Shown here: positions 24,892 to 33,685 of the stretch, one piece after another | Numbering within the stretch: position 1 is the stretch's first letter | How the letters are laid out: each line of letters starts with the position of its first letter | From: Shimia sp. SK013 | GTDB lineage: Bacteria > Pseudomonadota > Alphaproteobacteria > Rhodobacterales > Rhodobacteraceae | Length of the DNA stretch: 64,000 nucleotides | Assembly: GCF_001292625.1 (NCBI RefSeq) | Contig: NZ_LAJH01000016.1 | Location: 1-64,000, forward strand | Direction: 5' to 3' | Notes under the pieces: generated by a model | The model's input: only the letters and a program-made list of their open reading frames with translations | What the model was told of the DNA's origin: nothing | Databases searched by the model: none | Position numbers and translations under genes: made by a program

Positions 24892-26343
24892 ATGTCGGAT
24901 ATCAATCGCAATTTTGTCGCTGGCGAATGGATGAGTGGCGCGCAAGAAATCGAAAATCGCAATCCCTCCGACACCAGCGAACTCATTGGTCTTTATGCAC
25001 AAGCCGATCACGACCAGCTGGACGCGACGCTCGAGCAAGCCCGCAAAGCACAGACCGAATGGGCGGCCTATGGCATGGAGCGCAAACAAGCAGTCCTGAT
25101 GAACATCGGCAATGAGTTGATGCAACGCGCCGAAGAGCTCGGCCGCCTGCTCAGTCGCGAAGAAGGCAAGCCGCTCGCCGAAGGGCGCGGAGAAGTCTTC
25201 CGCGCTGGCCAGTTTTTCACCTACTACGCCGCCGAATGCTTGCGCCAATTGGGAGAGAACGCGGACAGCGTACGCGACGGGGTCGAAATCGATGTGCGGC
25301 GGGAACCCGTTGGCGTGGTCGCGGTTATTTCCCCATGGAACTTCCCGACGGCGACAGCGTCTTGGAAAATCGCCCCGGCACTTTGCTATGGAAACGCGGT
25401 GGTCTGGAAACCAGCCAACATTACACCAGCGTCTGCCGTTGCGCTCACCGAAATCATTTCAAGACAAGACATTCCAAAGGGGCTTTTTTCGCTGGTGATG
25501 GGCGCAGGTGGCACCATCGGTCAACGCCTCGTCGAACACCCGTCTATCGACGCTATTTCCTTCACCGGATCCGTGCCGGTCGGCAAGGGCATTGCCGCGG
25601 CTGCCATTCAAAACCTGACCAAAGTTCAAATGGAAATGGGCTCCAAGAACGCGCTGGCGGTCATGGAAGACGGCGATCTGGATCTTGCGGTTTCTGTTGC
25701 GCTTGGCGGGGCATTTGGTGGCACTGGCCAAAAATGCACAGCGTCTTCCCGTTTGATCGTTCACGCAGCGGTTCACGACGCTTTCGTGGAAAAACTAGTG
25801 GCTGGCGCCCAGGCTATGAAAGTCGGTCATGCCCTGCACGATGGCACGCAAATGGGCCCCGTTGTCAGCGAACGACAGCTCAAGGAAAACCTCGACTACG
25901 TCGCATTGGGCCAATCTGAAGGGGCGGAACTCGCCTGCGGAGGTGTACGTTTGGACATGCCTCAGGACGGCTTTTACATGTCCCCGGGCATCTTTCTGAA
26001 CACTTCAAACGACATGCGCATCAACCGCGAGGAAATGTTTGCGCCATTGGCGTCTGTGATCAAAGTCGACAGCTACGATCAAGCGATTGCGACCGTTAAT
26101 GATACCAACTTCGGTCTTACCTCGGGCATTGTTACCCGCGATCTCGCGCGAGCAACGCACTTCCGGCGCAATGCGCGCACCGGCGTCGTGACCGTCAACC
26201 TTCCGACCGCAGGCACCGACTATCACGTGCCCTTTGGTGGACGTGGCGACAGTTCTTATGGCCCCCGCGAACAGGGCAAGTCCGCAGCCGAGTTCTACAC
26301 AACCGTAAAAACCGCCTACATCAGCGCCGGAGTGCCCACCTGA
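24892..26343 (+). CDS. 2,5-dioxovalerate (alpha-ketoglutarate semialdehyde) dehydrogenase-type ALDH
   Basis: A 483-residue aldehyde dehydrogenase, started at the ATG at 24892, which has an AGGGGAA ribosome-binding site. The NAD-binding region contains ISPWNFPTATASWKIAPAL and SFTGSVPVGKGI, the general base Glu is in VQMEMGSKNALAV, and the catalytic Cys is in GGTGQKCTASSRL. The sequence style is that of the YcbD-type KGSADH group (cd07097). Such enzymes oxidise alpha-ketoglutarate semialdehyde to 2-oxoglutarate, the last step of hydroxyproline, arabinose or glucarate degradation. It is the first gene of an operon with BCCT transport. A second KGSADH of another type lies at 41943. Confidence 0.85.
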   Translation: MSDINRNFVAGEWMSGAQEIENRNPSDTSELIGLYAQADHDQLDATLEQARKAQTEWAAYGMERKQAVLMNIGNELMQRAEELGRLLSREEGKPLAEGRGEVFRAGQFFTYYAAECLRQLGENADSVRDGVEIDVRREPVGVVAVISPWNFPTATASWKIAPALCYGNAVVWKPANITPASAVALTEIISRQDIPKGLFSLVMGAGGTIGQRLVEHPSIDAISFTGSVPVGKGIAAAAIQNLTKVQMEMGSKNALAVMEDGDLDLAVSVALGGAFGGTGQKCTASSRLIVHAAVHDAFVEKLVAGAQAMKVGHALHDGTQMGPVVSERQLKENLDYVALGQSEGAELACGGVRLDMPQDGFYMSPGIFLNTSNDMRINREEMFAPLASVIKVDSYDQAIATVNDTNFGLTSGIVTRDLARATHFRRNARTGVVTVNLPTAGTDYHVPFGGRGDSSYGPREQGKSAAEFYTTVKTAYISAGVPT

Positions 26344-27320
26344 TGCGCATTGACGGTCTACAATACGCCAATTGGTCCGAAAAAATATTTCGCCAACTGC
26401 GTGAGGGCGGCGTCGATGCAATCCACGTGACGATTGCTTACCACGAGACATTTCGCGAAACGGTTTTGAACTTTGAGCGTTGGAACCGCTGGTTTGAGCT
26501 GCACAGCGATCTGATCATGAAAGGCGCAACCGCGCAGGACATTGACACTGCGCGGGCGACAGGCCGCACGGCAGTTTTCTTTGGATTTCAGAACCCCAGC
26601 CCGATGGAAGACGACATCGGCTTGATTGAGATCCTGCACACTTTGGGCGCGCGGTTCATGCAGCTGACCTACAACAACCAATCCCTGCTCGCGACGGGAT
26701 GTTATGAAGACGACGACACCGGCATCACCCGCATGGGCAAGCAAGTCATCAAAGAGATGAACCGCGTCGGTGTGGTGATTGATATGAGCCATTCTGCAGA
26801 CCGCTCCACGATTGAAGCCGCAGACTTGTCCGAGCGCCCCATTGCCATCACCCATGCCAACCCGTTTGAGTGGTCCCCGGCCCTGCGCAACAAAAAAGAC
26901 GACGTGATCCGGGCCGTCACCCAAAACGGCGGTATGCTGGGTTTTTCGCTTTATCCTCATCATCTCAAGCATAAATCCGACTGTTCCCTTCAGAGCTTCT
27001 GCGAAATGATCGCCCGCGCGGCTGATGCCTACGGCGTTGCGCATTTGGGAATTGGCTCGGATTTGTGCCAGGATCAGCCGGACAGCATCGTTGAATGGAT
27101 GCGTACTGGCCGCTGGAGCAAGGAAATTGATTTTGGCGAAGGTTCAGCCGCAGCACCTGGCTTCCCTGCAATGCCGAACTGGTTTGAAGACAACAGAGAC
27201 TTCGGCAACATCGAAACCGGCCTGCGAGACGTTGGCATGAGCGCCGACGACGTCGCGGCAATCATGGGCGGCAACTGGTACCGTTTCTTTGATGACAACT
27301 TCGGCCCTCGACCGTCATGA
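26343..27320 (+). CDS. membrane-dipeptidase-family protein lacking the N-terminal zinc ligands
   Basis: A 325-residue protein of the renal dipeptidase (M19) family. Its core fits: VGVVIDMSHSADRS near residues 140-153, ITHANPFEWSPALRN near 165-179, and AHLGIGSDLCQDQPDS near 236-251. In M19 enzymes the N-terminus carries an H-x-D zinc pair in a D-G-H-N-D motif. Here the corresponding place reads DGLQYANW (residues 4-11), so both ligands are replaced. The protein may have one metal or a different chemistry. It shares one base with the KGSADH gene and the next gene overlaps its stop by ATGA, so the three are translated together. A classic dipeptide substrate would not fit the operon's other enzymes. 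Confidence 0.75.
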   Translation: MRIDGLQYANWSEKIFRQLREGGVDAIHVTIAYHETFRETVLNFERWNRWFELHSDLIMKGATAQDIDTARATGRTAVFFGFQNPSPMEDDIGLIEILHTLGARFMQLTYNNQSLLATGCYEDDDTGITRMGKQVIKEMNRVGVVIDMSHSADRSTIEAADLSERPIAITHANPFEWSPALRNKKDDVIRAVTQNGGMLGFSLYPHHLKHKSDCSLQSFCEMIARAADAYGVAHLGIGSDLCQDQPDSIVEWMRTGRWSKEIDFGEGSAAAPGFPAMPNWFEDNRDFGNIETGLRDVGMSADDVAAIMGGNWYRFFDDNFGPRPS

Positions 27321-29002
27321 CATCCAGCCAGCCACATATCACAAGACGCCCGCCGTCACAGGTCATGCGGCTGGAACGCCTTGGCTCTCTGCATCAATGC
27401 CGCCTAAGTTTCATGCGGATCTTGATGCGCCGCTTGGCGGAGGACAACTGGCGTTTCTCCCGCCCGGTCTTTGATATTGACGATACCGGCGTGGGCTCGG
27501 CCGTTTACACAGCCACTGGTCCGGACCGCAGCTATTCGCTGGTGGCTTTTGCCCATGATCTGCCCGACGCGTTGCGGTCTGATCGGGTGATCGCCGAAGC
27601 CTGGGATGCGACATTTGCTTTATTTGACGGGGTTCCCTCGCCTGACGACATTGCCCGCCTGAAACAGAATGTCCCACGCCAAGAAGCCGGCCGTATCACC
27701 GGAAGTGAACTGTCCTTGTCCCGGGCAAACCGGTCTGTGCGCCTCTGGGACCATGTTGTGTCGGCTTTGGCCGCCGGACAGCAACCTGACCAATCCACAA
27801 TCGAACAAGTCGGCTACTTAATGCGCACGACCGCCGTGTACGGATCCGGAAAATTTGGCGCGGCTGACCGTGAAACGATTTCTGATCGCGCGGAACTGCA
27901 CCCTCCGTTCCAACTAGAGATGTTGTCGGTCTACCTGACGCGAACCTTTGTGCGCGATCTGATTGAACATGCCGCGGCGGCAAAAGGGGGCGCCAAAGCC
28001 GCAAAATTGGACGCATCCATTGCGCGCGGCTTGGGAATAGGAAATTCCACCGGCTTGGGCATGGCACCTTTTGTGGTCAATCATCCGGTGCTGTTTAACA
28101 ACTGGATCATGGCGCGCGAAGAAGCTATCTCCCGCGCCCGCTCGGTGATGACGGCCAGCCACGAAGCGGTGCAAATCTTCTCTGATCGCCTCAAGCGCAG
28201 CGTCCTGTCAGTTTCCAAATGGACCTCAGAACATCCGATCCAGATACGAAAGATTGACGCACTACGCGACGACCTGCGACGCCTCAATAAGCATTTTGAA
28301 CAAATAGATTTTGCAAACGCGTATCCTTGGAATCAAATGATGATCTGGGCGGAGGCCAATCTCAGCGCCGAAGGCCAAGAGCTTTTGGCGTCCCTCATAT
28401 TGGAACCCTATCCGGAATTGGTAGATGGCCTCGCAGATTGCATGGCTGATGACGGCGCCGAGGTTTCCAGCATCAACGGCGCCATGCCGATTGGCGACAT
28501 GCGAAATCTCCTTGAGGCAAGCTTTGGTTGGGCAGCTGACCTTGACTGGCAGGATCCGAAAAACTGCGCGCGGGCTTGGTATGTGTCCGAGGAGAAGCTG
28601 GAACCACGTCTGGGCGAACGGTTCGAAGAACCGATTGCAGAATATGAGCAACCTTTGGCTCCGGCACGCGATGCCGCTCTCGCCATATCGGACCTCCAAG
28701 GCTGGGCCACGACGGACACAGTCGCTGACTTTCTGTTACGCCATCCAGAGCATCGCCACACCGTACGCCGCGCCCAACTCAGCCGTATCGCGCCTTACGG
28801 CGAAATTCGGGACAACACGATCTCTCACGATGTGCTGCCGATCGACATGCTGCGCGCCAAACTGTCGTTTTTTGGCGCCACCCACTTTGACCCACGCTCA
28901 GACCGTTGGGTTCGCATCTGCATGTTTGCGGGCGCCCCCTATCCCGAAGAGCTTTCGACGCAAAACGCGGACGACTGGGTGTATCCAGAGGTGGCGCTAT
29001 GA
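27317..29002 (+). CDS. unrecognised 561-residue protein
   Basis: I do not recognise this family. It starts at an ATG that overlaps the dipeptidase-like stop (ATGA). An alternative ATG at 27365 begins a more conserved-looking MRLERLGSLHQCRLSF segment. The protein is mostly helical with no membrane segment or signal peptide. Features are DNWRFSRPVFDIDDTGVGSA near residue 43, SDRVIAEAWDATFALFDG, an LRTFV-like helix LTRTFVRDLIEHAAAAKG, and LGIGNSTGLGMAPFVVNHP near residue 240, which could be a binding loop. Its conserved place between a dipeptidase-like gene and a DUF3726 gene implies that it is an enzyme or enzyme subunit of this pathway. No function is assigned. Confidence 0.6.
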   Translation: MTSSQPHITRRPPSQVMRLERLGSLHQCRLSFMRILMRRLAEDNWRFSRPVFDIDDTGVGSAVYTATGPDRSYSLVAFAHDLPDALRSDRVIAEAWDATFALFDGVPSPDDIARLKQNVPRQEAGRITGSELSLSRANRSVRLWDHVVSALAAGQQPDQSTIEQVGYLMRTTAVYGSGKFGAADRETISDRAELHPPFQLEMLSVYLTRTFVRDLIEHAAAAKGGAKAAKLDASIARGLGIGNSTGLGMAPFVVNHPVLFNNWIMAREEAISRARSVMTASHEAVQIFSDRLKRSVLSVSKWTSEHPIQIRKIDALRDDLRRLNKHFEQIDFANAYPWNQMMIWAEANLSAEGQELLASLILEPYPELVDGLADCMADDGAEVSSINGAMPIGDMRNLLEASFGWAADLDWQDPKNCARAWYVSEEKLEPRLGERFEEPIAEYEQPLAPARDAALAISDLQGWATTDTVADFLLRHPEHRHTVRRAQLSRIAPYGEIRDNTISHDVLPIDMLRAKLSFFGATHFDPRSDRWVRICMFAGAPYPEELSTQNADDWVYPEVAL

Positions 29003-29625
29003 ACCTGTCTTTAAACGAGATCGAGGCCACTGCAAAAAAAGCCGCCCGCGGGGCTGGCCACACTTGGGGCATTGCCGAAGAAGCTGCCAAGGCGACGCGT
29101 TGGCTTTGCAGCCGTGGTATAGATGGATGTGGCAACCTTGCGCGGCTCCTCACCGCTGACGACGTTGAAACCGGAAGCTCTCTGACCCTTGAAACCGACA
29201 CCTTGCGATCAAAGGACGGATCGCTATGCCCCCTGATCGCCGGCGCCTGCATCGCTGATCGGGCGGAGGTCTTTGGATCGGATGGCTGGCACCTTCAGAA
29301 CGTAGTTAGCCCGATCCTGCTGGTCCCGTTCGCAGCGCAAATTGCGACACGGGCGGGACAGTCGGTTGCTTTATCTGCATCGAATTTCTCAGCCGTGACC
29401 GACGGCAAGACCCTAACACTTAGCGGTGTATGGAAAGAGCACGCAAACCGTATCACTCTCCAAACGACAAACGAAACTGGTGAGACCTCAAAAGTTTGCA
29501 CACGCGCCAATCCTGACAAACGCGATTGGGAAACGCTGCAATCGCTGGCGCACCGAACATACGCACCCGCAACCGAAGCGTCGCGCCTCAAAGGCGCCGG
29601 AGCGGGGATGACTGACAATGATTAA
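28999..29625 (+). CDS. DUF3726 family protein
   Basis: A 208-residue protein started at the ATG at 28999, which overlaps the stop of the previous gene (ATGA). It resembles DUF3726: MNLSLNEIEATAKKAARGAG, GIAEEAAKATRWLCSRGIDG near residues 25-44, DGSLCPLIAGACIADRA in the middle, and a C-terminal TRANPDKRDWETLQSLAHRTYAPATEASR region (read in pieces). The N-terminal motif is like those of the Ldh-type oxidoreductase N-termini in helical character, but no catalytic residues are evident. Because it is translationally coupled to the unrecognised 561-residue protein, the two may form a complex (inference). Confidence 0.7.
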   Translation: MNLSLNEIEATAKKAARGAGHTWGIAEEAAKATRWLCSRGIDGCGNLARLLTADDVETGSSLTLETDTLRSKDGSLCPLIAGACIADRAEVFGSDGWHLQNVVSPILLVPFAAQIATRAGQSVALSASNFSAVTDGKTLTLSGVWKEHANRITLQTTNETGETSKVCTRANPDKRDWETLQSLAHRTYAPATEASRLKGAGAGMTDND

Positions 29626-29637
29626 GTCGAGGAAATC

Positions 29638-30648
29638 ATGATAGAAACCAAAACACTTAGCCTTTCGGAAATCGAAGACCTAAGCCTGCGCGCCCTTGTG
29701 GCCGCGGGTACGTCTGTAGAAAATGCGCGGCCTTTGGCGGTGGCAACTGCTGCGACAGAGGCCGACGGAATTTCCAGCCACGGCCTCGCCTACATCCCCA
29801 TTTATTGTGAGCACGTTCAATGTGGCAAAGTCGATGGACAGGCTACGCCACGCCTGCAGACCACCGCCCCATCTGTGATAACGGTCGACGCCGCCACCGG
29901 ATTTGCCCACCCCGCCATTGGCACAGGGTTTGAGGCGTTGATCCCGCTGGCGCGCAGCCAGGGTATCGCGGCGCTCGCGATCAAAAACAGCTACAATTGC
30001 GGCGTTCTCGGGTACCACACCCAACAACTCGCCAAGGCGGGCCTGCTTGGTCTCGGATTCACCAACGCACCTGCGTCAATCGCGCCTTCCGGAGGCTCTA
30101 AACCCGTGGTCGGAACCAACCCGTTCTCGGTTGCAGCCCCGGGCGAAGGCGGTGAACCCGCCATTTTGATTGATCAGAGCGCCAGCACCATCGCCAAAAG
30201 CGAGGTCATGAAGCACGCCCGCGAAGGCAAGCCCATTCCTGTTGGATGGGCGTTGGACAGCGAAGGACAGCCAACAACTGATCCCGCTGTAGGGCTCAAA
30301 GGCTCCATGGCGCCGTCCGGCGGATACAAAGGTGTGGGAACGGCCCTGTTGGTTGAACTCATGGCAGTGGCCCTCACCGGGGCAACCTTGGGCATCGATG
30401 CCTCGCCGTTTTCAGGAACCGCAGGGGGTCCGCCACGCACAGGGCAATTCTTTATCGCAATAGATCCAAAGGCCACATCGGGCGGCGGATTTGCCGCTTT
30501 GGTGTCCCGGCTTGCGGACACAATTCACGCGCAAGAAGGCGCAAGACTTCCCGGCGATGGTCGCAACAGAAACCGCATTCAGGCCCGCATAGACGGGGTG
30601 GCGGTGAATGTGACCACGCTGGAAAAAATCCACAACATCATCGGCTGA
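29638..30648 (+). CDS. Ldh-family oxidoreductase (candidate delta1-pyrroline-2-carboxylate reductase)
   Basis: A 336-residue member of the malate/lactate/ureidoglycolate dehydrogenase (Ldh2) family. Seen are ATEADGISSHGLAYIP near residues 38-53 with the conserved His, NSYNCGVLGYH near residue 117-127, GGSKPVVGTNPFSVAAPG near 152-169, and the C-terminal GGYKGVGTALLVELMAVALTG helix. Family members reduce keto acids, sulfopyruvate or cyclic imines (Pyr2C/Pip2C) with NAD(P)H. In a proline/hydroxyproline-linked cluster, reduction of delta1-pyrroline-2-carboxylate to L-proline is the most attractive role, but a hydroxy-acid dehydrogenase cannot be excluded. The usual N-H-H or S-H-H before the G-x-x-G-Y motif reads N-S-Y-N-C here. 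Confidence 0.75.
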   Translation: MIETKTLSLSEIEDLSLRALVAAGTSVENARPLAVATAATEADGISSHGLAYIPIYCEHVQCGKVDGQATPRLQTTAPSVITVDAATGFAHPAIGTGFEALIPLARSQGIAALAIKNSYNCGVLGYHTQQLAKAGLLGLGFTNAPASIAPSGGSKPVVGTNPFSVAAPGEGGEPAILIDQSASTIAKSEVMKHAREGKPIPVGWALDSEGQPTTDPAVGLKGSMAPSGGYKGVGTALLVELMAVALTGATLGIDASPFSGTAGGPPRTGQFFIAIDPKATSGGGFAALVSRLADTIHAQEGARLPGDGRNRNRIQARIDGVAVNVTTLEKIHNIIG

Positions 30649-30708
30649 CCTCGTGGGGAGAGGACGCAGGAACAAGCCGCTGGAATTTGACATACAGGGA
30701 GGAAACGC

Positions 30709-32544
30709 ATGTCAATTAAACCACCGTTCACAGAGGTCGAGGTCAAAAGAGCCGCGTCCGGATTTTACGAAGGGCACAGCGTGGAAATCGCGCTGTTTTC
30801 CAAGGCAATTCTCGTCGGACTGGTGCTTTGGGCACTTGTATGGCCGGCAAATGCTAACGGCGTTCTTGGCAGCCTGAACTGGCAACTGCTGGAAAACTTC
30901 AACACGTTCTACATCATCATTGTTGGCATCTTTGCCTTCTTTCTCGTGGTGCTCGCTGTCCTGCCCCAAACCGGAAAGCGCATTATGGGGCGACCCGGCG
31001 AAGGCACCGAGTTCTCCAACTTTTCATGGTTCTCCATGATGTTCGGTGCGGGTCTTGGCGTCGGCCTTATGGTGTTTGCCACGGCTGAACCGCTCGGACT
31101 TTGGGGGTCAAACCCTGTTGTGGTGGCCGGCGACGTAGCTGGCAACTCCGAAGAGGCGCTGCAGTCGGCATACCGCTACACATTTGCCCACTACGGCTTT
31201 CATGCCTGGGCGATCTATGTGGTGACGGGATTGTCTCTCGCCTATTATGCCTACACGCGCGGCATGCCACTCACAATCCGCTCGGCTCTTACCCCGCTGT
31301 TTGGCTCGCTCATGAATGGCGCCTTGGGTCATGTGGTCGACGTGTTGGGTGTGGTGGCCACGATCCTTGGCGTCTCGGTGACGATCGGTTTTGGTGTGTC
31401 ACAGTTCATTGACGGTATGTATGCAATCACCGGCATGACATGGATGATGGATATGAGTGGCGACGCACCTGCGCCCGGCACTGTCGGCTTGATTGCCGGT
31501 CTTTTTGTCATCATGGCTTTGTCCATTGTGTCTGCCGTCTCCGGCGTTGGCAGAGGGGTGAAATATCTATCGAACCTCAATCTGGTAATGTCGCTGATCT
31601 TGTTGTTCACCTTTGTGGTCTTTGGCTCTTTCATGTTTGCCATGACCACCTATGCGACGGCTTTGGTCGACTATCTGCTGCATTTTGTGTCGCTGAGTTT
31701 CGGCGCATTTGGCCCTCAATCCGCAGACGGGTTTGCAGCGGCTCTTCCAAGCGAAGCGGCTCCGTTTGCCGATGCGCTCCGCGGTGGTGCAACCAATGCT
31801 TGGGGCTCGTTTGATGGCTTCAAGTCCGGGCTTGAAGGGGACGCGGCGGCGTTGTCTGACGGCGTGCTACAAGCCGCCTACGCCGCTGGCGAACCCGGGC
31901 GTCAATTTGGATGGCAAGCCGGATGGACCACTTTCTATTGGGCTTGGTGGATCGCCTTTTCACCGTTTGTTGGCTTGTTCCTTGCCCGCATCTCGCGCGG
32001 TCGCACAGTACGTGAGTTCATCGTTGGCTGCATGTTTGCGCCGGCTCTCGTCTGCTTTGCCTGGATGACCATTTTGGGCGGCACTGCGATTGATCTGGAA
32101 CTCACCGGTGGCGCAGAAGGGGCCATCATCGGGGCCTCCAATACAGCCAAACTGTTTGTCACCTTGGGTGAAATGCTGTCTGGCGGATTGCTGACTGCGA
32201 TCACCGTGATGTGTGTGGTGCTCATCATGACCTTCTTGGTGACTTCTGCGGATTCCGGAATTCTGGTCATGAATACGATCATGTCCGGCGGCGATCAGGA
32301 AGTCGGCAACAAACACAAAGTGGTTTGGGGTGTCATCCTGACAGCTGTCATCGGAACCCTGCTCATCGCAGGCAAAACCAATGGCGGCGCCGACCCAATG
32401 GAAGCCCTCAAAAGCGCCATGATCATTGGCGCTCTACCCTTCACAATGGTGATGGGGTTGATGTGCATCTCATTGGCCAAGGCGCTGTTTCGCGATGGTC
32501 AACGGGACCGGCTCCAAAACACCCAGCCAGCTGCTGGTGAATAA
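30709..32544 (+). CDS. BCCT-family betaine/carnitine-type transporter
   Basis: A 611-residue membrane protein with about twelve hydrophobic helices and the BCCT hallmarks: FGAGLGVGLMVFATAEP near residues 112-128, HYGFHAWAIYVVTGLSLAYYAY near 163-184, GMPLTIRSAL, and WTTFYWAWWIAFSPFVGLF near residue 406, which contains the Trp-rich substrate box. Members import glycine betaine, carnitine, proline betaine or related quaternary ammonium compounds, driven by Na+ or H+. The N-terminal G-A-G-L-G-V-G glycine stretch resembles Na+-linked members. It is the last gene of the 24892 operon, preceded by a good AGGGAGGAAA ribosome-binding site, and indicates that the pathway substrate is a quaternary or N-methylated amine. 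Confidence 0.93.
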   Translation: MSIKPPFTEVEVKRAASGFYEGHSVEIALFSKAILVGLVLWALVWPANANGVLGSLNWQLLENFNTFYIIIVGIFAFFLVVLAVLPQTGKRIMGRPGEGTEFSNFSWFSMMFGAGLGVGLMVFATAEPLGLWGSNPVVVAGDVAGNSEEALQSAYRYTFAHYGFHAWAIYVVTGLSLAYYAYTRGMPLTIRSALTPLFGSLMNGALGHVVDVLGVVATILGVSVTIGFGVSQFIDGMYAITGMTWMMDMSGDAPAPGTVGLIAGLFVIMALSIVSAVSGVGRGVKYLSNLNLVMSLILLFTFVVFGSFMFAMTTYATALVDYLLHFVSLSFGAFGPQSADGFAAALPSEAAPFADALRGGATNAWGSFDGFKSGLEGDAAALSDGVLQAAYAAGEPGRQFGWQAGWTTFYWAWWIAFSPFVGLFLARISRGRTVREFIVGCMFAPALVCFAWMTILGGTAIDLELTGGAEGAIIGASNTAKLFVTLGEMLSGGLLTAITVMCVVLIMTFLVTSADSGILVMNTIMSGGDQEVGNKHKVVWGVILTAVIGTLLIAGKTNGGADPMEALKSAMIIGALPFTMVMGLMCISLAKALFRDGQRDRLQNTQPAAGE

Positions 32545-32556
32545 ATGATTCTACGT

Positions 32557-32581
32557 CGAACGGAGCACATTGCTTCGTTCG
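32557..32581 (+). terminator. stem-loop after the BCCT gene
   Basis: An 11-bp hairpin (CGAACG-G-AGCA, loop CAT, TGCT-T-CGTTCG with a G-T pair) lies 13 bases past the BCCT stop. There is no T-tract, so it may mark the end of the operon only loosely. Confidence 0.45.
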
Positions 32582-32776
32582 GCGACTTTGCACTGCTGCC
32601 GTTCATCGATCGTGTCCGCTAAATCGAGAAGAAAAGTGCGATTCGGCGCTACGCCATAGCCACACGGCCACCAACTATCGAAGCCCGCCGTCTCTTGCGC
32701 TTCACCGATAATGAAAAATCCCCTTGTCTTTAAACACAAATATCCCTGCCATCGGCTCTTTCAATTTACTTATGGA

Positions 32777-32793
32777 TTTTGGATACAATATCC
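32777..32793. promoter_or_regulatory. GntR-type operator upstream of the ABC importer operon
   Basis: TTTTGGATACAATATCC contains the perfect inverted repeat GGATA-CAA-TATCC. It lies 36 bases upstream of the ATG at 32829. Related sequences occur before the GntR gene (41142-41157) and before the second KGSADH gene (41888-41917), so it is probably the binding site of the GntR regulator of this cluster. Confidence 0.7.
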
Positions 32794-32828
32794 CATAGAG
32801 AATGAATCACTCAAACTGGGAGAGAAAA

Positions 32829-33629
32829 ATGTTGAAGAGATTTGCCGTCATCGCGGCGCTTATGAGCGTGTCCGCCACCACCGGTATCGCGGACACTTTG
32901 GATGACGTCGTCAATCGCGGCACCCTGCGTTGCGGCGTTGTTCTGGACTTTCCGCCGATTGGCTATCGGGACGCCAACAATGAGCCCGCCGGCTTTGATG
33001 TAGAGTATTGCAACGATCTGGCCGCAGCACTGGAGGTTGAAGCCGAAGTGTTGCCCGTGACTTGGGCCGAACGCCTGCCGGTGATTGTAACTGGTCGCGC
33101 AGATGTAGTGTTTGGCGCTACATCCGACAGCCTGGCCCGCGCTCGTACGGTTGGGTTCACCATTCCTTACGCGATCTATTATGCGCAAGGCGTCGTGAAT
33201 GCGGACAGCGGCATCACATCCTTTGACGACATCCGCGGCAAACGCGTCGCAGCCGCCATCGGCACTGTGCCCGAACAGGAATGGCTCAAGATCGCCGCCG
33301 AATGGGGCGAAGAAAACCTATACCAAGGCTATCAGTCGGAAAACGAAGTCTTCCTTGCTGTGGCGCAGGGTAAGGCCGACATCGGCATCACCACCAACAC
33401 CGCCGTTCTGCCGATCACCCAACAATATGACAGCGTTCTGGCCGGCCCTCGCATGCCGTGGACCACGGATTACACCTCGGTTGTGGGCAAGCGCCAGGAC
33501 GTAACGTGGCTGAACTATCTCAACCTGTTTGTCACCCATCAGGTGCGCTCGGGTCGTTACGACGCGCTTTGGGGCAAATACGTGGGCGGTGACGCGCCAG
33601 AATTGCGCATTCCCGGCGTGATGTACTGA
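32829..33629 (+). CDS. ABC transporter substrate-binding protein, polar amino acid type
   Basis: A 266-residue protein started at the ATG at 32829, which has a GGGAGAG ribosome-binding site. A signal peptide covers residues 1-21 (MLKRFAVIAALMSVSATTGIA). The mature protein is a type II periplasmic binding protein of the family-3 kind: GTLRCGVVLDFPPIGYRD (split), AGFDVEYCNDLAAALEV, and GRADVVFGATSDSLARAR. It should capture an amino acid or betaine in the periplasm for the two permeases and the ATPase that follow. Its operon neighbours are hydroxyproline enzymes, so hydroxyproline or its betaine is a likely ligand (inference). Confidence 0.9.
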   Translation: MLKRFAVIAALMSVSATTGIADTLDDVVNRGTLRCGVVLDFPPIGYRDANNEPAGFDVEYCNDLAAALEVEAEVLPVTWAERLPVIVTGRADVVFGATSDSLARARTVGFTIPYAIYYAQGVVNADSGITSFDDIRGKRVAAAIGTVPEQEWLKIAAEWGEENLYQGYQSENEVFLAVAQGKADIGITTNTAVLPITQQYDSVLAGPRMPWTTDYTSVVGKRQDVTWLNYLNLFVTHQVRSGRYDALWGKYVGGDAPELRIPGVMY

Positions 33630-33645
33630 CGCAACCACTCACGAC

Positions 33646-33675
33646 GACCTCCGCCGAACATGGGCGGCGGGGGTC
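33646..33675 (+). other. intercistronic stem-loop after the binding-protein gene
   Basis: An imperfect GC-rich inverted repeat (CCTCCGCC with GGCGG and GGGGTC arms) sits between the binding-protein and first permease genes. Such elements often protect the binding-protein message and lower permease expression. Confidence 0.4.
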
Positions 33676-33685
33676 ATGAGGTCTT

